Below, piece after piece: positions 10,013 through 18,406 of a stretch of 62,281 nt of DNA. Position 1 is the stretch's first letter. Every line of letters starts with the position of its first letter. The notes under the pieces were generated by a model. It searched no databases and was not told the origin of the DNA. It saw only the letters and a program-made list of their open reading frames with translations. Source of the stretch: Neisseria sicca 4320 (GTDB lineage Bacteria > Pseudomonadota > Gammaproteobacteria > Burkholderiales > Neisseriaceae); assembly GCF_000193735.1 (NCBI RefSeq), contig NZ_AEPF01000056.1, positions 1 to 62,281 of the forward strand, given 5' to 3'. Made by a program: the position numbers and the translations under genes.

Positions 10013-10291
10013 CTACCGATCAGAGAGACAATTTTCCGCCGCCTCGTCCCACAACTCCCTCTTCTTCCTTGCCGTCAGTTTTTTGATGGCGATTTCCTGT
10101 TTCAGCGCCTCGCTTTTGGAGAGGTTGTCTGAAACGACACGCATCGCCGTCGGTTTGTTCAGCCGCGTGTATTTCGCGCCTTTGCCGGCGAGGTGGGCGG
10201 CAAACCGTTCTTGCGGGCGGTTGCTGATGCCGCAGTAGAGTGCGCCGTTTTCGCACAAAATCAGGTAAACGCTCCAATTTTCCGCACTCAT
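10013..10291 (-). CDS. GIY-YIG domain nuclease-family protein (YhbQ/UPF0213 type)
   Basis: 92 residues from the ATG at 10291 (MSAENWSVYLILCENGALYC). The GIY-YIG signature appears as VYLI then YCGIS. It is followed by the R-x3-H element (ERFAAHLAGKGAKYT) and a basic C-terminal helix (KKLTARKKRELWDEA). The length matches the stand-alone UPF0213 group, whose cellular role is not settled. A longer upstream frame exists, but ATG 10291 starts the domain and overlaps the LysR stop by 4 bp (10288-10291), so the two genes are translationally coupled. Confidence 0.88.
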   Translation of the reverse strand: MSAENWSVYLILCENGALYCGISNRPQERFAAHLAGKGAKYTRLNKPTAMRVVSDNLSKSEALKQEIAIKKLTARKKRELWDEAAENCLSDR

Positions 10292-11178
10292 GCGTCTGCT
10301 TCCTTGGCGAAACTTTCCGTAAAGATACGGACGGCGGCTTCGGTTTTGGCAGACTGGACACGATAAGGCGTCACCAAATAGAGGCTGACCGGCGGCAGCG
10401 TCCATTCAGGCAAAACGGTTTTCAGACGACCTTGGGCGATTTTTTCCCGAACTTCGCCGCCCACTTGCAAAGACAAACCGAAACCGCTTTCGGTCAGGCT
10501 GCACACGGCGGCAAGATGCGTGCAGGCAATGCTGTCTGCGATGTCGAGGAAATAGCTTTCGCCGCCGTGTTGCAAGGTTGTGCGGACGGGCAGGAAGTGC
10601 AGCCAGCGGTGGGCATGAAGCTGCGAGGGATGGGTAATGGGCGGATGGCGGTCTAGATAATCGGGCGCAGCGCAAATGGTGTACTGCCAGGTAACGAGAT
10701 GACGCGCGACCAGATTGGGATCGTCTAGGGCGCGGTCGCCGCCGCGTATGGCGATGTCGGTTTGGCTGTGTTGCAGGTCGTCCAAAGTATCGCTGAAATT
10801 GAGGACGGGGCGGATTTTGGGAAACTCGGTTTGCAATCGTGCAAACGCCGTCTGAAAAGCGCGGGACTCGATGACGGTGGAAGTCAGGGAAATACGCAGT
10901 TCGCCGACGGGTTCGGTTTTGAGGTTGTCGATAATGGTACGCGTATCGGCAAGGGTGGCGGCGAGGCGGCAGCAGTATTCGCCCAAGGCTCTGCCGGCAT
11001 CGGTCGGCACAAGGCTGCGCGTACTGCGGTTTAACAGCTTGATGCCGTGCAGGGTTTCGAGGCGGTTGATGTGCTGGCTGACGGCAGACGGGGTCATGCC
11101 CAGCGCAGCGGCGGCGGCGTTCATGCTGCCGTGTTCGAGGACGGCGGCGAAAACGAGCAGGGGTTTGATGTCTTGCAT
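10288..11178 (-). CDS. LysR-family transcriptional regulator
   Basis: 296 residues. The N-terminal winged helix (residues 1-60) contains AAAALGMTPSAVSQHINRLE and is followed by the periplasmic-binding-like effector domain of standard length. It is transcribed divergently from the NAD(P)-binding gene at 11299, the usual arrangement for a LysR regulator and its target. The 120 bp gap has a small AGTT-C-AACT dyad at 11195-11203. The inducer cannot be deduced. GIY-YIG overlaps its stop by 4 bp. Confidence 0.9.
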   Translation of the reverse strand: MQDIKPLLVFAAVLEHGSMNAAAAALGMTPSAVSQHINRLETLHGIKLLNRSTRSLVPTDAGRALGEYCCRLAATLADTRTIIDNLKTEPVGELRISLTSTVIESRAFQTAFARLQTEFPKIRPVLNFSDTLDDLQHSQTDIAIRGGDRALDDPNLVARHLVTWQYTICAAPDYLDRHPPITHPSQLHAHRWLHFLPVRTTLQHGGESYFLDIADSIACTHLAAVCSLTESGFGLSLQVGGEVREKIAQGRLKTVLPEWTLPPVSLYLVTPYRVQSAKTEAAVRIFTESFAKEADA

Positions 11179-11298
11179 TCTATTTCTATTACTTAGTTCA
11201 ACTTAACAATAACAACAGCAAATCAGGGATTATCAAGCGTTTCAGACGACCTTACAATGCGTTCATCTAATCAATCACATCCCAACAAGGAGTCAAAC
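11179..11298. promoter_or_regulatory. Divergent LysR/oxidoreductase promoter region
   Basis: Shared 120 bp control region with a 9 bp dyad AGTTCAACT (11195-11203) as a candidate LysR contact, and a lone TTTCAGACGACCTT uptake sequence at 11240-11253. AAGGAG at 11287-11292 is a strong ribosome binding site for the plus-strand gene. Confidence 0.4.
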
Positions 11299-11955
11299 AT
11301 GAAAATCGCAGTCATCGGCGCAACAGGTTATGTCGGCAACGCAGTCGTTCAAGAATTAGCAGGTCGCGGTCATGAAATTACCGCTTTCGCGCGCAATACG
11401 GATAAAGTGTTCCAAGCGCAAAATGTTGCCGCCGTCTCCGCAGACGTGAACGCGGCAGATTTCGCCGACAAGCTGGCAGGCTTTGACGCTGTGGTCAGCG
11501 CGTTCAATCCCGGCTGGACCAATCCCAATATCGGCGCGGATTTTACACGCGGCGCAAACAGCATCGTCGAAGCGGCAAAAGCGGCGCAAGTGCCGTATCT
11601 CTTAATCGTCGGCGGCGCGGGCAGCCTGTATGTCGCGCCTGATTTGCAAGTTGTCGATACGCCCGACTTCCCCAAAGCCATTTACGACGGCGCCAATGCC
11701 GCACGCCATCTCTTGACCGCACTCCTGCCGCGCCGCGATGTGAACTGGTCTTTCGTTTCCCCTCCGGCACGACTGGGCGCGGACGGCGGGTTCGGCGAAG
11801 ACAAAACCGGCAAATACCGCTTGGGCAAAGACGATTTGCTGATGGACGGTGAAATTCCGGCAGGCATCAGCGTAGCGGATCTGGCGGTCGCCATCGCCGA
11901 CGACGCGGAAAACAAAACGCAATTGTTTGAACGCTTTACCGTTGCCGCCGCTTAA
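11299..11955 (+). CDS. NAD(P)-binding oxidoreductase (NmrA/YwnB-like SDR)
   Basis: 218 residues from ATG 11299, chosen because AAGGAG lies 7 bp upstream and the Rossmann strand MKIAVIGATGYVGNAVVQEL begins immediately. GATGYVG is the atypical-SDR dinucleotide motif. The classical Tyr-x3-Lys pair is not obvious, as in NmrA/YwnB-type proteins, many of which act as NAD(P)H sensors or quinone/flavin reductases. It is divergent to the LysR gene and probably its target. Confidence 0.85.
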   Translation: MKIAVIGATGYVGNAVVQELAGRGHEITAFARNTDKVFQAQNVAAVSADVNAADFADKLAGFDAVVSAFNPGWTNPNIGADFTRGANSIVEAAKAAQVPYLLIVGGAGSLYVAPDLQVVDTPDFPKAIYDGANAARHLLTALLPRRDVNWSFVSPPARLGADGGFGEDKTGKYRLGKDDLLMDGEIPAGISVADLAVAIADDAENKTQLFERFTVAAA

Positions 11956-11970
11956 CCGCTGTCTAGAGCA

Positions 11971-12015
11971 AAGGTCGTCTGAAAACCTTAAAAATCAAGT
12001 TTTCAGACGACCTTT
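11971..12015 (+). terminator. Uptake-sequence hairpin terminator
   Basis: AAGGTCGTCTGAAAAC and GTTTTCAGACGACCTTT flank a 12 bp A+T-rich loop, right after the oxidoreductase stop. Confidence 0.7.
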
Positions 12016-12044
12016 CCCTCCCCCAAACCAAAAGGAAATCGAAA

Positions 12045-12530
12045 ATAAAAAAAATCATCGCCGTCTTACTGACCGCAGCAGCTCTCTCATCGACCGCCGC
12101 ATACGCCGCTTCCCAAGCCAAACCCGTACATACCAAAGCCGCGCAAACCCAAGAGGCACGCAACAAAGCCAACGCCCTTGCCTTCTACGACCTCGCATTC
12201 AACCAACACAAACTGCAAGAAGCCGTCAGCAAATATGTCGGCAAAACCTACATCCAGCACAATCCGACCGTTGCCGACGGCGGACAAGCCTTTATTGACG
12301 CCTTCGCCCCGTTTTTGAAAGAAAATCCCGGCTCGCGCGCCGAAGTGAAACGTATCGCGGCGGAAGGCGATTTGGTGTTCATGCACGTCTTCAGCCAAAC
12401 CTCCGCCCAAGACCGGGGCGAAGCGGTCGTCGATATTTTCCGCTTCGACCGCAACGGTAAAATCGTCGAACATTGGGACGTGATTCAATCCGTACCGGAA
12501 AAAACAGTGGGCGGGCATTCTATGTTTTAA
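12045..12530 (+). CDS. Secreted SnoaL/NTF2-like protein with ATA at the start position
   Basis: 161 residues if translated from ATA at 12045. The N-terminus (ATA)KKIIAVLLTAAALSSTAAYA is a textbook Sec signal peptide, and AAGGA at 12032-12036 sits at ribosome-binding distance from this ATA, so the ancestral start was very probably ATG here. The mature part has the SnoaL/NTF2 pattern: ALAFYDLAFNQHKLQEAV, YIQHNPTVADG, VFMHVFSQT and DIFRFDRNGKIVEHWDVIQ. An internal ATG at 12315 would remove the signal and half the fold. No other in-frame start exists upstream before the uptake hairpin. Expression may be weak or lost, or ATA may function. Members are small-ligand or polyketide-cyclase-like proteins. 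Confidence 0.75.
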   Translation: MKKIIAVLLTAAALSSTAAYAASQAKPVHTKAAQTQEARNKANALAFYDLAFNQHKLQEAVSKYVGKTYIQHNPTVADGGQAFIDAFAPFLKENPGSRAEVKRIAAEGDLVFMHVFSQTSAQDRGEAVVDIFRFDRNGKIVEHWDVIQSVPEKTVGGHSMF

Positions 12531-12560
12531 AATGCCTTGAAGCGATACGGCCAAATGTGC

Positions 12561-12606
12561 AAAGGTCGTCAGAAAACCCAATTTTTAAGGTTTTCAGACG
12601 ACCTTT
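12561..12606 (+). terminator. Uptake-sequence hairpin with one mutated arm
   Basis: The left arm reads AAAGGTCGTCAGAAAAC (T to A in the uptake core), while the right arm GTTTTCAGACGACCTTT is perfect. It follows the SnoaL-like gene. Confidence 0.65.
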
Positions 12607-12955
12607 ATAATTTTACGTCCGGTTTTACAAAAATCTTAACCTTGGTTAATTTACGAAAATATTTTGGAATTTACAATCGGCAAATCATTTGTATTTACAA
12701 TGCAAATTTTTGTAACTAACGAAATAATATACATTAAAAACAACAAGATTTCTTTCTTTCCGTCATCATTGTTTTATAATATATGCATATATTATAATAC
12801 TGCATTTTTTGTTCGCGCCGTTTTTATATAAGGCGTAAAACTTTTTTTCCCCTTTTACTCTAAACCTGCGAACAACTCCTCCTCTTTCCCTGAATGCCTC
12901 CACAGGCAGGCACGGCGCGAGTCCGACATGGTCGCGTCGGTTTGTTTTCCATCAC
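12607..12955. other. A+T-rich leader upstream of the polysaccharide locus
   Basis: About 350 bp without a gene, with very A+T-rich text at 12630-12850 including tatatgcatatattataat. It probably carries the promoter of the polysaccharide operon. I see no JUMPstart/ops element. Confidence 0.5.
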
Positions 12956-12967
12956 ATGAGACCTATC

Positions 12968-14275
12968 ATGAAAAATACCACCATTCAGAAATTTGCAGAT
13001 AAAACCGCCAAAATCGGTATCGTCGGCTTGGGCTACGTCGGCCTGCCTCTGATGCTCCGTTATGTGGACATCGGTTATCAGGTTTTGGGCTTCGACATCG
13101 ACAAAACCAAAGTCGACAAACTCAACAAAGGCGAGACCTACATCGAGCATATTCCTGCCGAGAAAATCGCCGCCGCTTCAAACAGCCTGTTTGAAGCCAC
13201 CACCGACTTCTCCCGCATCGGCGAAGTGGAAGCCGTGATTTTGTGCGTACCGACTCCGTTGAACAAATACCGCGAGCCGGACATGAGCTTCGTTATCGAC
13301 ACCACCGACGCGGTGAAACCTTACCTGCGCGCCGGTCAAGTGCTGTCTTTGGAATCCACCACCTACCCCGGTACGACCGAAGAAGAATTGCTGCCGCGCG
13401 TTGAAGAAGGCGGTCTGAAAGTCGGCAAAGACGTGTTCTTGGTTTACTCTCCGGAACGCGAAGACCCGGGTAACCCGAATTTTGAAACCCGCACCATCCC
13501 GAAAGTCATCGGCGGCCATACCCCTGCTTGTCTGGAAGTCGGTATCGCGCTGTATCAGCCTGCCATCGACAAAGTCGTACCGGTAAGCTCCACCAAAGCC
13601 GCCGAGCTGACCAAGCTTCTGGAAAACATCCACCGCGCCGTGAACATCGGTTTGGTGAACGAGATGAAAATCGTCGCCGACAAAATGGATGTCGATATTC
13701 ACGAAGTCATCGCCGCCGCGGCAACCAAACCGTTCGGCTTCGTCGCCTACTATCCCGGTCCGGGCTTGGGCGGACACTGCATCCCCATCGACCCGTTCTA
13801 CCTGACTTGGAAAGCGCGCGAATACGGCGTGAACACCCGCTTCATCGAGTTGGCAGGCGAAGTGAACTCCCACATGCCCGACTACGTTATCGGCAAAGTG
13901 GGACTGGCTTTGAACGAACACAACCGTTCCATCAAAGACAGCAAAATCTTGGTTTTGGGTATCGCCTACAAGAAAAATGTGGACGACATGCGCGAAAGCC
14001 CGTCTGTGGAAGTGATGGACCGCCTGCACAAATTGGGGGCAAACATTTCCTACTCCGACCCGCACGTGCTTGAGTTCCCGTACATCCCCGGCCACCACTA
14101 CTTCGACCTGAAGAGCGAGCCGCTGACGCAGGAAACCGTAGCGAAATACGACTGCGTGGTGTTGACCACTGACCACGATAAGTTTGACTACGACATGATT
14201 GCCGAACACGCCAAACTGATTGTCGATACGCGCGGCAAATTCCCTGCGAAAAACCCGAAAGTCGTGAAAGCGTAA
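12968..14275 (+). CDS. wbpA: UDP-N-acetyl-D-glucosamine 6-dehydrogenase (WbpA)
   Basis: 435 residues from ATG 12968; an in-frame ATG at 12956 would add four residues. Oxidises UDP-GlcNAc twice with NAD+ to UDP-GlcNAcA. Order: Rossmann domain with KIGIVGLGYVGLPLMLRY, central dimerisation helix, and the catalytic segment PGPGLGGHCIPIDPFYL with the active-site cysteine. The C-terminal UDP-binding domain has LGIAYKKNVDDMRESPS. It matches Pseudomonas WbpA closely along its full length (436 residues there). It opens the polysaccharide locus and would supply a precursor for di-N-acetylated hexuronic acids, as does the WlbA-type gene at 32173. Confidence 0.95.
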   Translation: MKNTTIQKFADKTAKIGIVGLGYVGLPLMLRYVDIGYQVLGFDIDKTKVDKLNKGETYIEHIPAEKIAAASNSLFEATTDFSRIGEVEAVILCVPTPLNKYREPDMSFVIDTTDAVKPYLRAGQVLSLESTTYPGTTEEELLPRVEEGGLKVGKDVFLVYSPEREDPGNPNFETRTIPKVIGGHTPACLEVGIALYQPAIDKVVPVSSTKAAELTKLLENIHRAVNIGLVNEMKIVADKMDVDIHEVIAAAATKPFGFVAYYPGPGLGGHCIPIDPFYLTWKAREYGVNTRFIELAGEVNSHMPDYVIGKVGLALNEHNRSIKDSKILVLGIAYKKNVDDMRESPSVEVMDRLHKLGANISYSDPHVLEFPYIPGHHYFDLKSEPLTQETVAKYDCVVLTTDHDKFDYDMIAEHAKLIVDTRGKFPAKNPKVVKA

Positions 14276-14295
14276 TACCTTTGACGATTGAGGCG

Positions 14296-14327
14296 GACTG
14301 CCTGCCGACGGGTTTCGGCAGGCAGTC
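14296..14327 (+). terminator. Perfect 13 bp hairpin after wbpA
   Basis: GACTGCCTGCCGA at 14296-14308 pairs perfectly with TCGGCAGGCAGTC at 14315-14327. No T-run follows directly, so it may act as a partial terminator or an mRNA 3'-end stabiliser within the operon. Confidence 0.6.
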
Positions 14328-14328
14328 G

Positions 14329-14368
14329 GCTTTCTTAGGCCGTTTGTTTTCAGACGACCTAAGAAAGC
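14329..14368 (+). repeat. Second inverted repeat enclosing an uptake sequence
   Basis: GCTTTCTTAGG (14329-14339) and CCTAAGAAAGC (14358-14368) form a perfect 11 bp stem whose loop contains TTTTCAGACGAC. A further uptake sequence in the other orientation follows at 14398. Confidence 0.6.
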
Positions 14369-14439
14369 TCTTATTTGCATGACGCGGCTGCGTTTTCAGG
14401 TCGTCTGAAAATCTCGGCTGCAACAAACCCCACCTATTT

Positions 14440-15858
14440 ATGAATATAAAAAAAATACTCGGCTATGCCTTAGGCCCGATAGGCAGCGCGGCTTTCGGCA
14501 TCCTCTCGCTTCCGCTGATTTCATGGTACTACCCTGCGGAAGACATCGGCCGCATCGTCTTACTGCAAACCATCTCCGGCCTGACCATCCTGATTTTGGG
14601 GCTGGGTTTGGATCAGGCGTATATCCGCGAATACTACGCCGCCAAAGACAAAGCGTCCCTGTTTAAATCCATCAGCCTGTCACCTTTCGTTTTGGCGATT
14701 GTCGTGATTTTGGCAGTGCTTGTATGGAATACGGCTTGGCCGGCAGATTTGATTTTTGATTTGCAAGATAAAACCCTGGGTTTATTGTTTTTAATTTTCC
14801 TGTTGACCAGCCTTTTTGCGCGGTTTCTCTCCCTGATACTGAGGATGCAGGAAAAAGCCGTCGCCTTTTCCCTCAGCCAACTTACACCGAAATTCCTGAT
14901 TTTGGCGTTGGTTTTGTTATTCGTTTTCAGCGGTGTCGAAACTGATACCGTCAGTCTTGTTCTTGCCTACACCGTGGCGCAAGTATTGACTGTCGCCGTT
15001 TTGACATACCAAACCAGACATGAACTGCGCGCTGCTGCGCGCGCTCCTTGGTCGTCTGAAACCCATCATGCAAGCCTGCGCTACGGCTTGCCCTTGGCAT
15101 TTGGAAATTTGGCTTATTGGGGATTGACCTCGATCGATCGTTTTGCGCTCAAACAGTGGGCGGGTTTGGATGAGCTTGGCATTTACTCGATGGCGGTCAG
15201 CTTCGGCGCGGTTGCCCTGATTTTTCAAAGCGTATTCTCAACCATTTGGGCGCCTTTGGTGTTCAAATGGGTGGAAAACAAAACCCATTTGGATAAAATC
15301 GGCGGCATCACTCTTTCGATGACCGAATTAATCAGTGCGATGATTTGTTTTATCGGCATTTTCTCGCCCGTCGTTACTTGGATATTGCCCGACAAATACG
15401 CTACGGTACAGTTTTTACTGCTCTCATGTATGTTATATCCGCTGTTCTATACGCTTACGGAAGTCAGCGGTATCGGATTGAACGTTGTCAAACGGACTTG
15501 GTTGATTACAGCAGTCAACATTGTTGCTTTTGCCATCAATTTCGGTCTGCTCTCGCTACTGGTTCCCCATTTGGGGGCGCGTGGTGCGGCCATAGCGAGC
15601 GCAATATCGTTTTGGGTGTTTTGCGTCATCAAAACCGAATTTTCATCTAGGGTATGGCGCTCTCTGCCGCGGCTGAAAATTTATACCAATACTGCTTTGA
15701 GCGTACTGCTTTGTGTGAGCTACACCTATTTCGGCACAAAGGAAAACTATCCGTTGTTCGCCTTGCTTTGGCTGGCAGGACTTTCTTATCTGATATGGTG
15801 TCGCAAGTCATCCCTTATTTCAGCAGCAGCTGCTGTCAAGAGTCGTCTGAAAAGATAA
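14440..15858 (+). CDS. wzx: Wzx-type polysaccharide flippase
   Basis: 472 residues, almost entirely hydrophobic, with 12-14 predicted membrane helices in the MATE/polysaccharide-synthase fold. The start MNIKKILGYALGPIGSAAFG has the GP-x-x-G first helix typical of these flippases. The family moves undecaprenyl-PP-linked repeat units across the inner membrane. It lies just upstream of the Wzy polymerase. The meningococcal PglF flippase belongs to the same superfamily, so a role with Pgl-type glycans is also possible. The last codons (SRLKR) are written by an uptake sequence overlapping the stop. Confidence 0.85.
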   Translation: MNIKKILGYALGPIGSAAFGILSLPLISWYYPAEDIGRIVLLQTISGLTILILGLGLDQAYIREYYAAKDKASLFKSISLSPFVLAIVVILAVLVWNTAWPADLIFDLQDKTLGLLFLIFLLTSLFARFLSLILRMQEKAVAFSLSQLTPKFLILALVLLFVFSGVETDTVSLVLAYTVAQVLTVAVLTYQTRHELRAAARAPWSSETHHASLRYGLPLAFGNLAYWGLTSIDRFALKQWAGLDELGIYSMAVSFGAVALIFQSVFSTIWAPLVFKWVENKTHLDKIGGITLSMTELISAMICFIGIFSPVVTWILPDKYATVQFLLLSCMLYPLFYTLTEVSGIGLNVVKRTWLITAVNIVAFAINFGLLSLLVPHLGARGAAIASAISFWVFCVIKTEFSSRVWRSLPRLKIYTNTALSVLLCVSYTYFGTKENYPLFALLWLAGLSYLIWCRKSSLISAAAAVKSRLKR

Positions 15859-16027
15859 TCCAAAGGAAGCAGCAGTTTTCAAACAGACACAAAACCATCG
15901 GAACTGAAACTTTTCGGCCGATATACCGCCCAATGCATTACCGACGCATTCAGTCGGATTCTGCGGTCAGACAAATTGTTTCTGCATATAATAATATTTC
16001 CGAAACCGTCCCACCTCAGGAAACAAA

Positions 16028-17305
16028 GTGAAACTCAAAACACAAACTTTATACATTACGCTGATATACACGATTTCAACCGCCTATATGCTGGGGCCGA
16101 TGCTGTCGTACAAAGCCGGGATTCCGCGTATCGACAATCCCCTGACCATCCTGCTGCTGCCTACCGCCCTGCTGCTTTTTGCGTTAGAGTCCAAACGGTT
16201 CAACGGCAAAGCAGGCAAAATGCTGGCGGCGCTTGCCATCATGTGCGGTTGGGGCGGCATCCATCTGTTTATTACCACGCTGGATTCGGTCAGGATTATG
16301 GATACGTTTTTTTTCCTGTCCCTACCCAGCCTGTTTTATCTGCTGTACCTGGTATTGAGCCGGCATGAAAATCCGGCGGCGTTTATCCGCCGCCTACTGC
16401 TGTTTTTCTGCGCATTCATCATCATCCCGCCCGCTGTGGAGATTTTGACCGGCATCCAATTCGTTCAAGCAGATGAAGTATTGGCGATTGACGCGGGGAT
16501 TATTAAAGGTTTCTTCTTTAACCCTAACAACTTAGGCACGACCGCCCTCTGTTTCGCACCTGCCGTTTTAGTATTTTTCAATATTGACGTCAGTAAAAAA
16601 GAATATTTGCTCGGCTGGATGCTTTTTTTATGTTTAGGCGTAGTCATTTTTGCCAGTGCGTCGCGTACCGCCACTTTGTGTTACATCATTTTGTTTATCC
16701 TGAACCTGATTTACCGTAACAACGGGCTGTTTACGCTGATGACCATAGGCGTTACAGGCGCGGGCTTGTCGATGATTCCGAAACATTACATTGCTGATTT
16801 CCTGCTCTCCCTGCACGGCAATGCCTTTTTGGAAAATATTTCCTCACGCCTGTATTTATTCCTATTTGATTTGGAAAGCGACAATTCGGTCGGCTATCGT
16901 CAGGAAATCTATAACTATTTCTGGGAACATCCGCCATTCCTGCTGTTGGGCTATGGTCCGAAAAAATTCCAAGAATATTTCGGCGGCCACTTGAGCGACA
17001 GTCTGGCCTTTGAAAACCCGCACAGCTTCCTTATCGAGCTATATCTCGGTTTCGGCCTGATTTCGTTGGCAGCTTTCTTTTTCTATGCCGCATACTATTT
17101 CTTCTGCGTCGCCGCAGGCAGGAATATGAAAAGCAAGCAGCGCGTCATTGGGTTGGCAGCAATGGGATTGTTCCTTTTGGCAGGTTTTATCCCGTCCACC
17201 ATTTTGCGTATGCCCTTCATTTGGCTGCCCTGCTTTTTGATTTTCCTGTACAGCGTCCTGCCCCAGCGCGATGCGGCGTATAACGCGTACCGATACACCC
17301 CTTGA
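16028..17305 (+). CDS. wzy: Wzy-type O-antigen/capsule polymerase (Wzy/WaaL superfamily)
   Basis: 425 residues from GTG 16028, with AGGAA about 8 bp upstream. The protein is polytopic with 10-12 predicted helices and a long periplasmic loop around residues 270-330 (SDNSVGYRQEIYNYFWEHPP then LGYGPKKFQEYFG), the hallmark of Wzy/WaaL proteins. It would link repeat units on the periplasmic side. Placement between the flippase and glycosyltransferases, with Wza-Wzb-Wzc downstream, favours polymerase over ligase, but a ligase role (for example PglL-like) is not excluded. Confidence 0.8.
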   Translation: MKLKTQTLYITLIYTISTAYMLGPMLSYKAGIPRIDNPLTILLLPTALLLFALESKRFNGKAGKMLAALAIMCGWGGIHLFITTLDSVRIMDTFFFLSLPSLFYLLYLVLSRHENPAAFIRRLLLFFCAFIIIPPAVEILTGIQFVQADEVLAIDAGIIKGFFFNPNNLGTTALCFAPAVLVFFNIDVSKKEYLLGWMLFLCLGVVIFASASRTATLCYIILFILNLIYRNNGLFTLMTIGVTGAGLSMIPKHYIADFLLSLHGNAFLENISSRLYLFLFDLESDNSVGYRQEIYNYFWEHPPFLLLGYGPKKFQEYFGGHLSDSLAFENPHSFLIELYLGFGLISLAAFFFYAAYYFFCVAAGRNMKSKQRVIGLAAMGLFLLAGFIPSTILRMPFIWLPCFLIFLYSVLPQRDAAYNAYRYTP

Positions 17306-17318
17306 TAGAAAACACGTT

Positions 17319-18392
17319 ATGAAAAAAATTGTTTTGACTACTTCCATGTCCGGCCTCGGCGGCACTGAAAACGCGACCTTCCGCTTAGGACGGTTGCTCA
17401 GGCAGCGCGGCCACGAGGTCGTCCTTGCCTCTTCCGATGGCCCGCTCATCAAAGAAACCCAAGCCTTGGGCATCCAATGGCGTCCTATTGATTTTTATCA
17501 GGGCGGCATCTTGGGCTACATCAAGGGCATGTTCGCCTACATGAAGATGTTGAAACAGGAAAAACCCGACATCGTCCACTGCCAAATGGCGCGCATCGTT
17601 CCCGCCTGCGCCATCGCAGCAAAAATAGCTTCTCCCAAAACCAAAGTGTTCTACCACGCGCGCGGTCTGGATGCTGAAACTTATCCGAAAATCGCCAAAC
17701 TTTTCGACAAGCTGGGCGTATATATCATCGGCAACTGCAGACACGAACGAGAAAAACTCATCCGCCACGGCTTCCCTGCCAACCGCATTGCCTACACCTA
17801 CAACGCTTTGCACAAAGCTGATTACGTTCCTGAAAAAACCGCCAAAGAGTACGTCATGCTCGGCACCCTGTCGCGCTTGGACACCGTCCGCGCCGTGCAT
17901 GTGATGTTGGACATCTTTAAGAAAATGATTGACCGCAATATGCCCGTACGCCTTAACGTGGCGGGCATAGGCGAAGAGATGGACAATCTGAAGGCGCAAG
18001 CGAAACGTCTGGGCATAGACGACAAAGTCAACTTTCTCGGCGGTGTGCGCGATTTGACCGGCTATTTCAAAGATGTGGATATTTTGGTGAACACGCCGCA
18101 CTGTATCGGCGACCACGGCGCAGGCGTCGGCAACAACATCCTTGAAGCCGGTCTCTACGACACGCCTGTCGTGACCTACAACATGGGCGGCATTTCCGAA
18201 ATGGTCATTACCGGCGAAACCGGATACTGCTACCCCTTCGGCGAAGACGAAGCCTTTATCGAAGCCGTCGATAAACTCATCAAGCAACCCGAGCTGCGCG
18301 AGAAAATGGGCAAAGCCCTGCATAAACACGTTGAGACCTTGTGTTCCGATGATGAAATCTATCGCACCACAATGGCCGCTTACGATATGTGA
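17319..18392 (+). CDS. Glycosyltransferase family 4
   Basis: 357 residues from ATG 17319, 13 bp after wzy; upstream in-frame codons lie inside wzy. The start MKKIVLTTSMSGLGGTENAT has the GT-B N-terminal G-G-T/A-E motif. The C-terminal half has VGNNILEAGLYDTPVVTYNM, the E-x7-E-type nucleotide-sugar region. A cytoplasmic enzyme that adds one sugar to the lipid-linked repeat unit. Donor unknown. Confidence 0.88.
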   Translation: MKKIVLTTSMSGLGGTENATFRLGRLLRQRGHEVVLASSDGPLIKETQALGIQWRPIDFYQGGILGYIKGMFAYMKMLKQEKPDIVHCQMARIVPACAIAAKIASPKTKVFYHARGLDAETYPKIAKLFDKLGVYIIGNCRHEREKLIRHGFPANRIAYTYNALHKADYVPEKTAKEYVMLGTLSRLDTVRAVHVMLDIFKKMIDRNMPVRLNVAGIGEEMDNLKAQAKRLGIDDKVNFLGGVRDLTGYFKDVDILVNTPHCIGDHGAGVGNNILEAGLYDTPVVTYNMGGISEMVITGETGYCYPFGEDEAFIEAVDKLIKQPELREKMGKALHKHVETLCSDDEIYRTTMAAYDM

Positions 18393-18406
18393 GGTCGTCT
18401 GAAAAT

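Noticed and set aside
11927..12298. Plus-strand frame of 123 residues across the SnoaL-like gene start
   Set aside because: It is Arg/Ser/Pro-rich and out of frame with the clear signal peptide and SnoaL-like domain.
12600..12955. JUMPstart/ops antitermination element before the polysaccharide operon
   Set aside because: No GGCGGTAGC-like core was found in the leader.
13178..14380. 400-residue minus-strand frame opposite wbpA
   Set aside because: Phe/Val/Gly-rich antisense shadow caused by codon bias; wbpA on the other strand is unambiguous.
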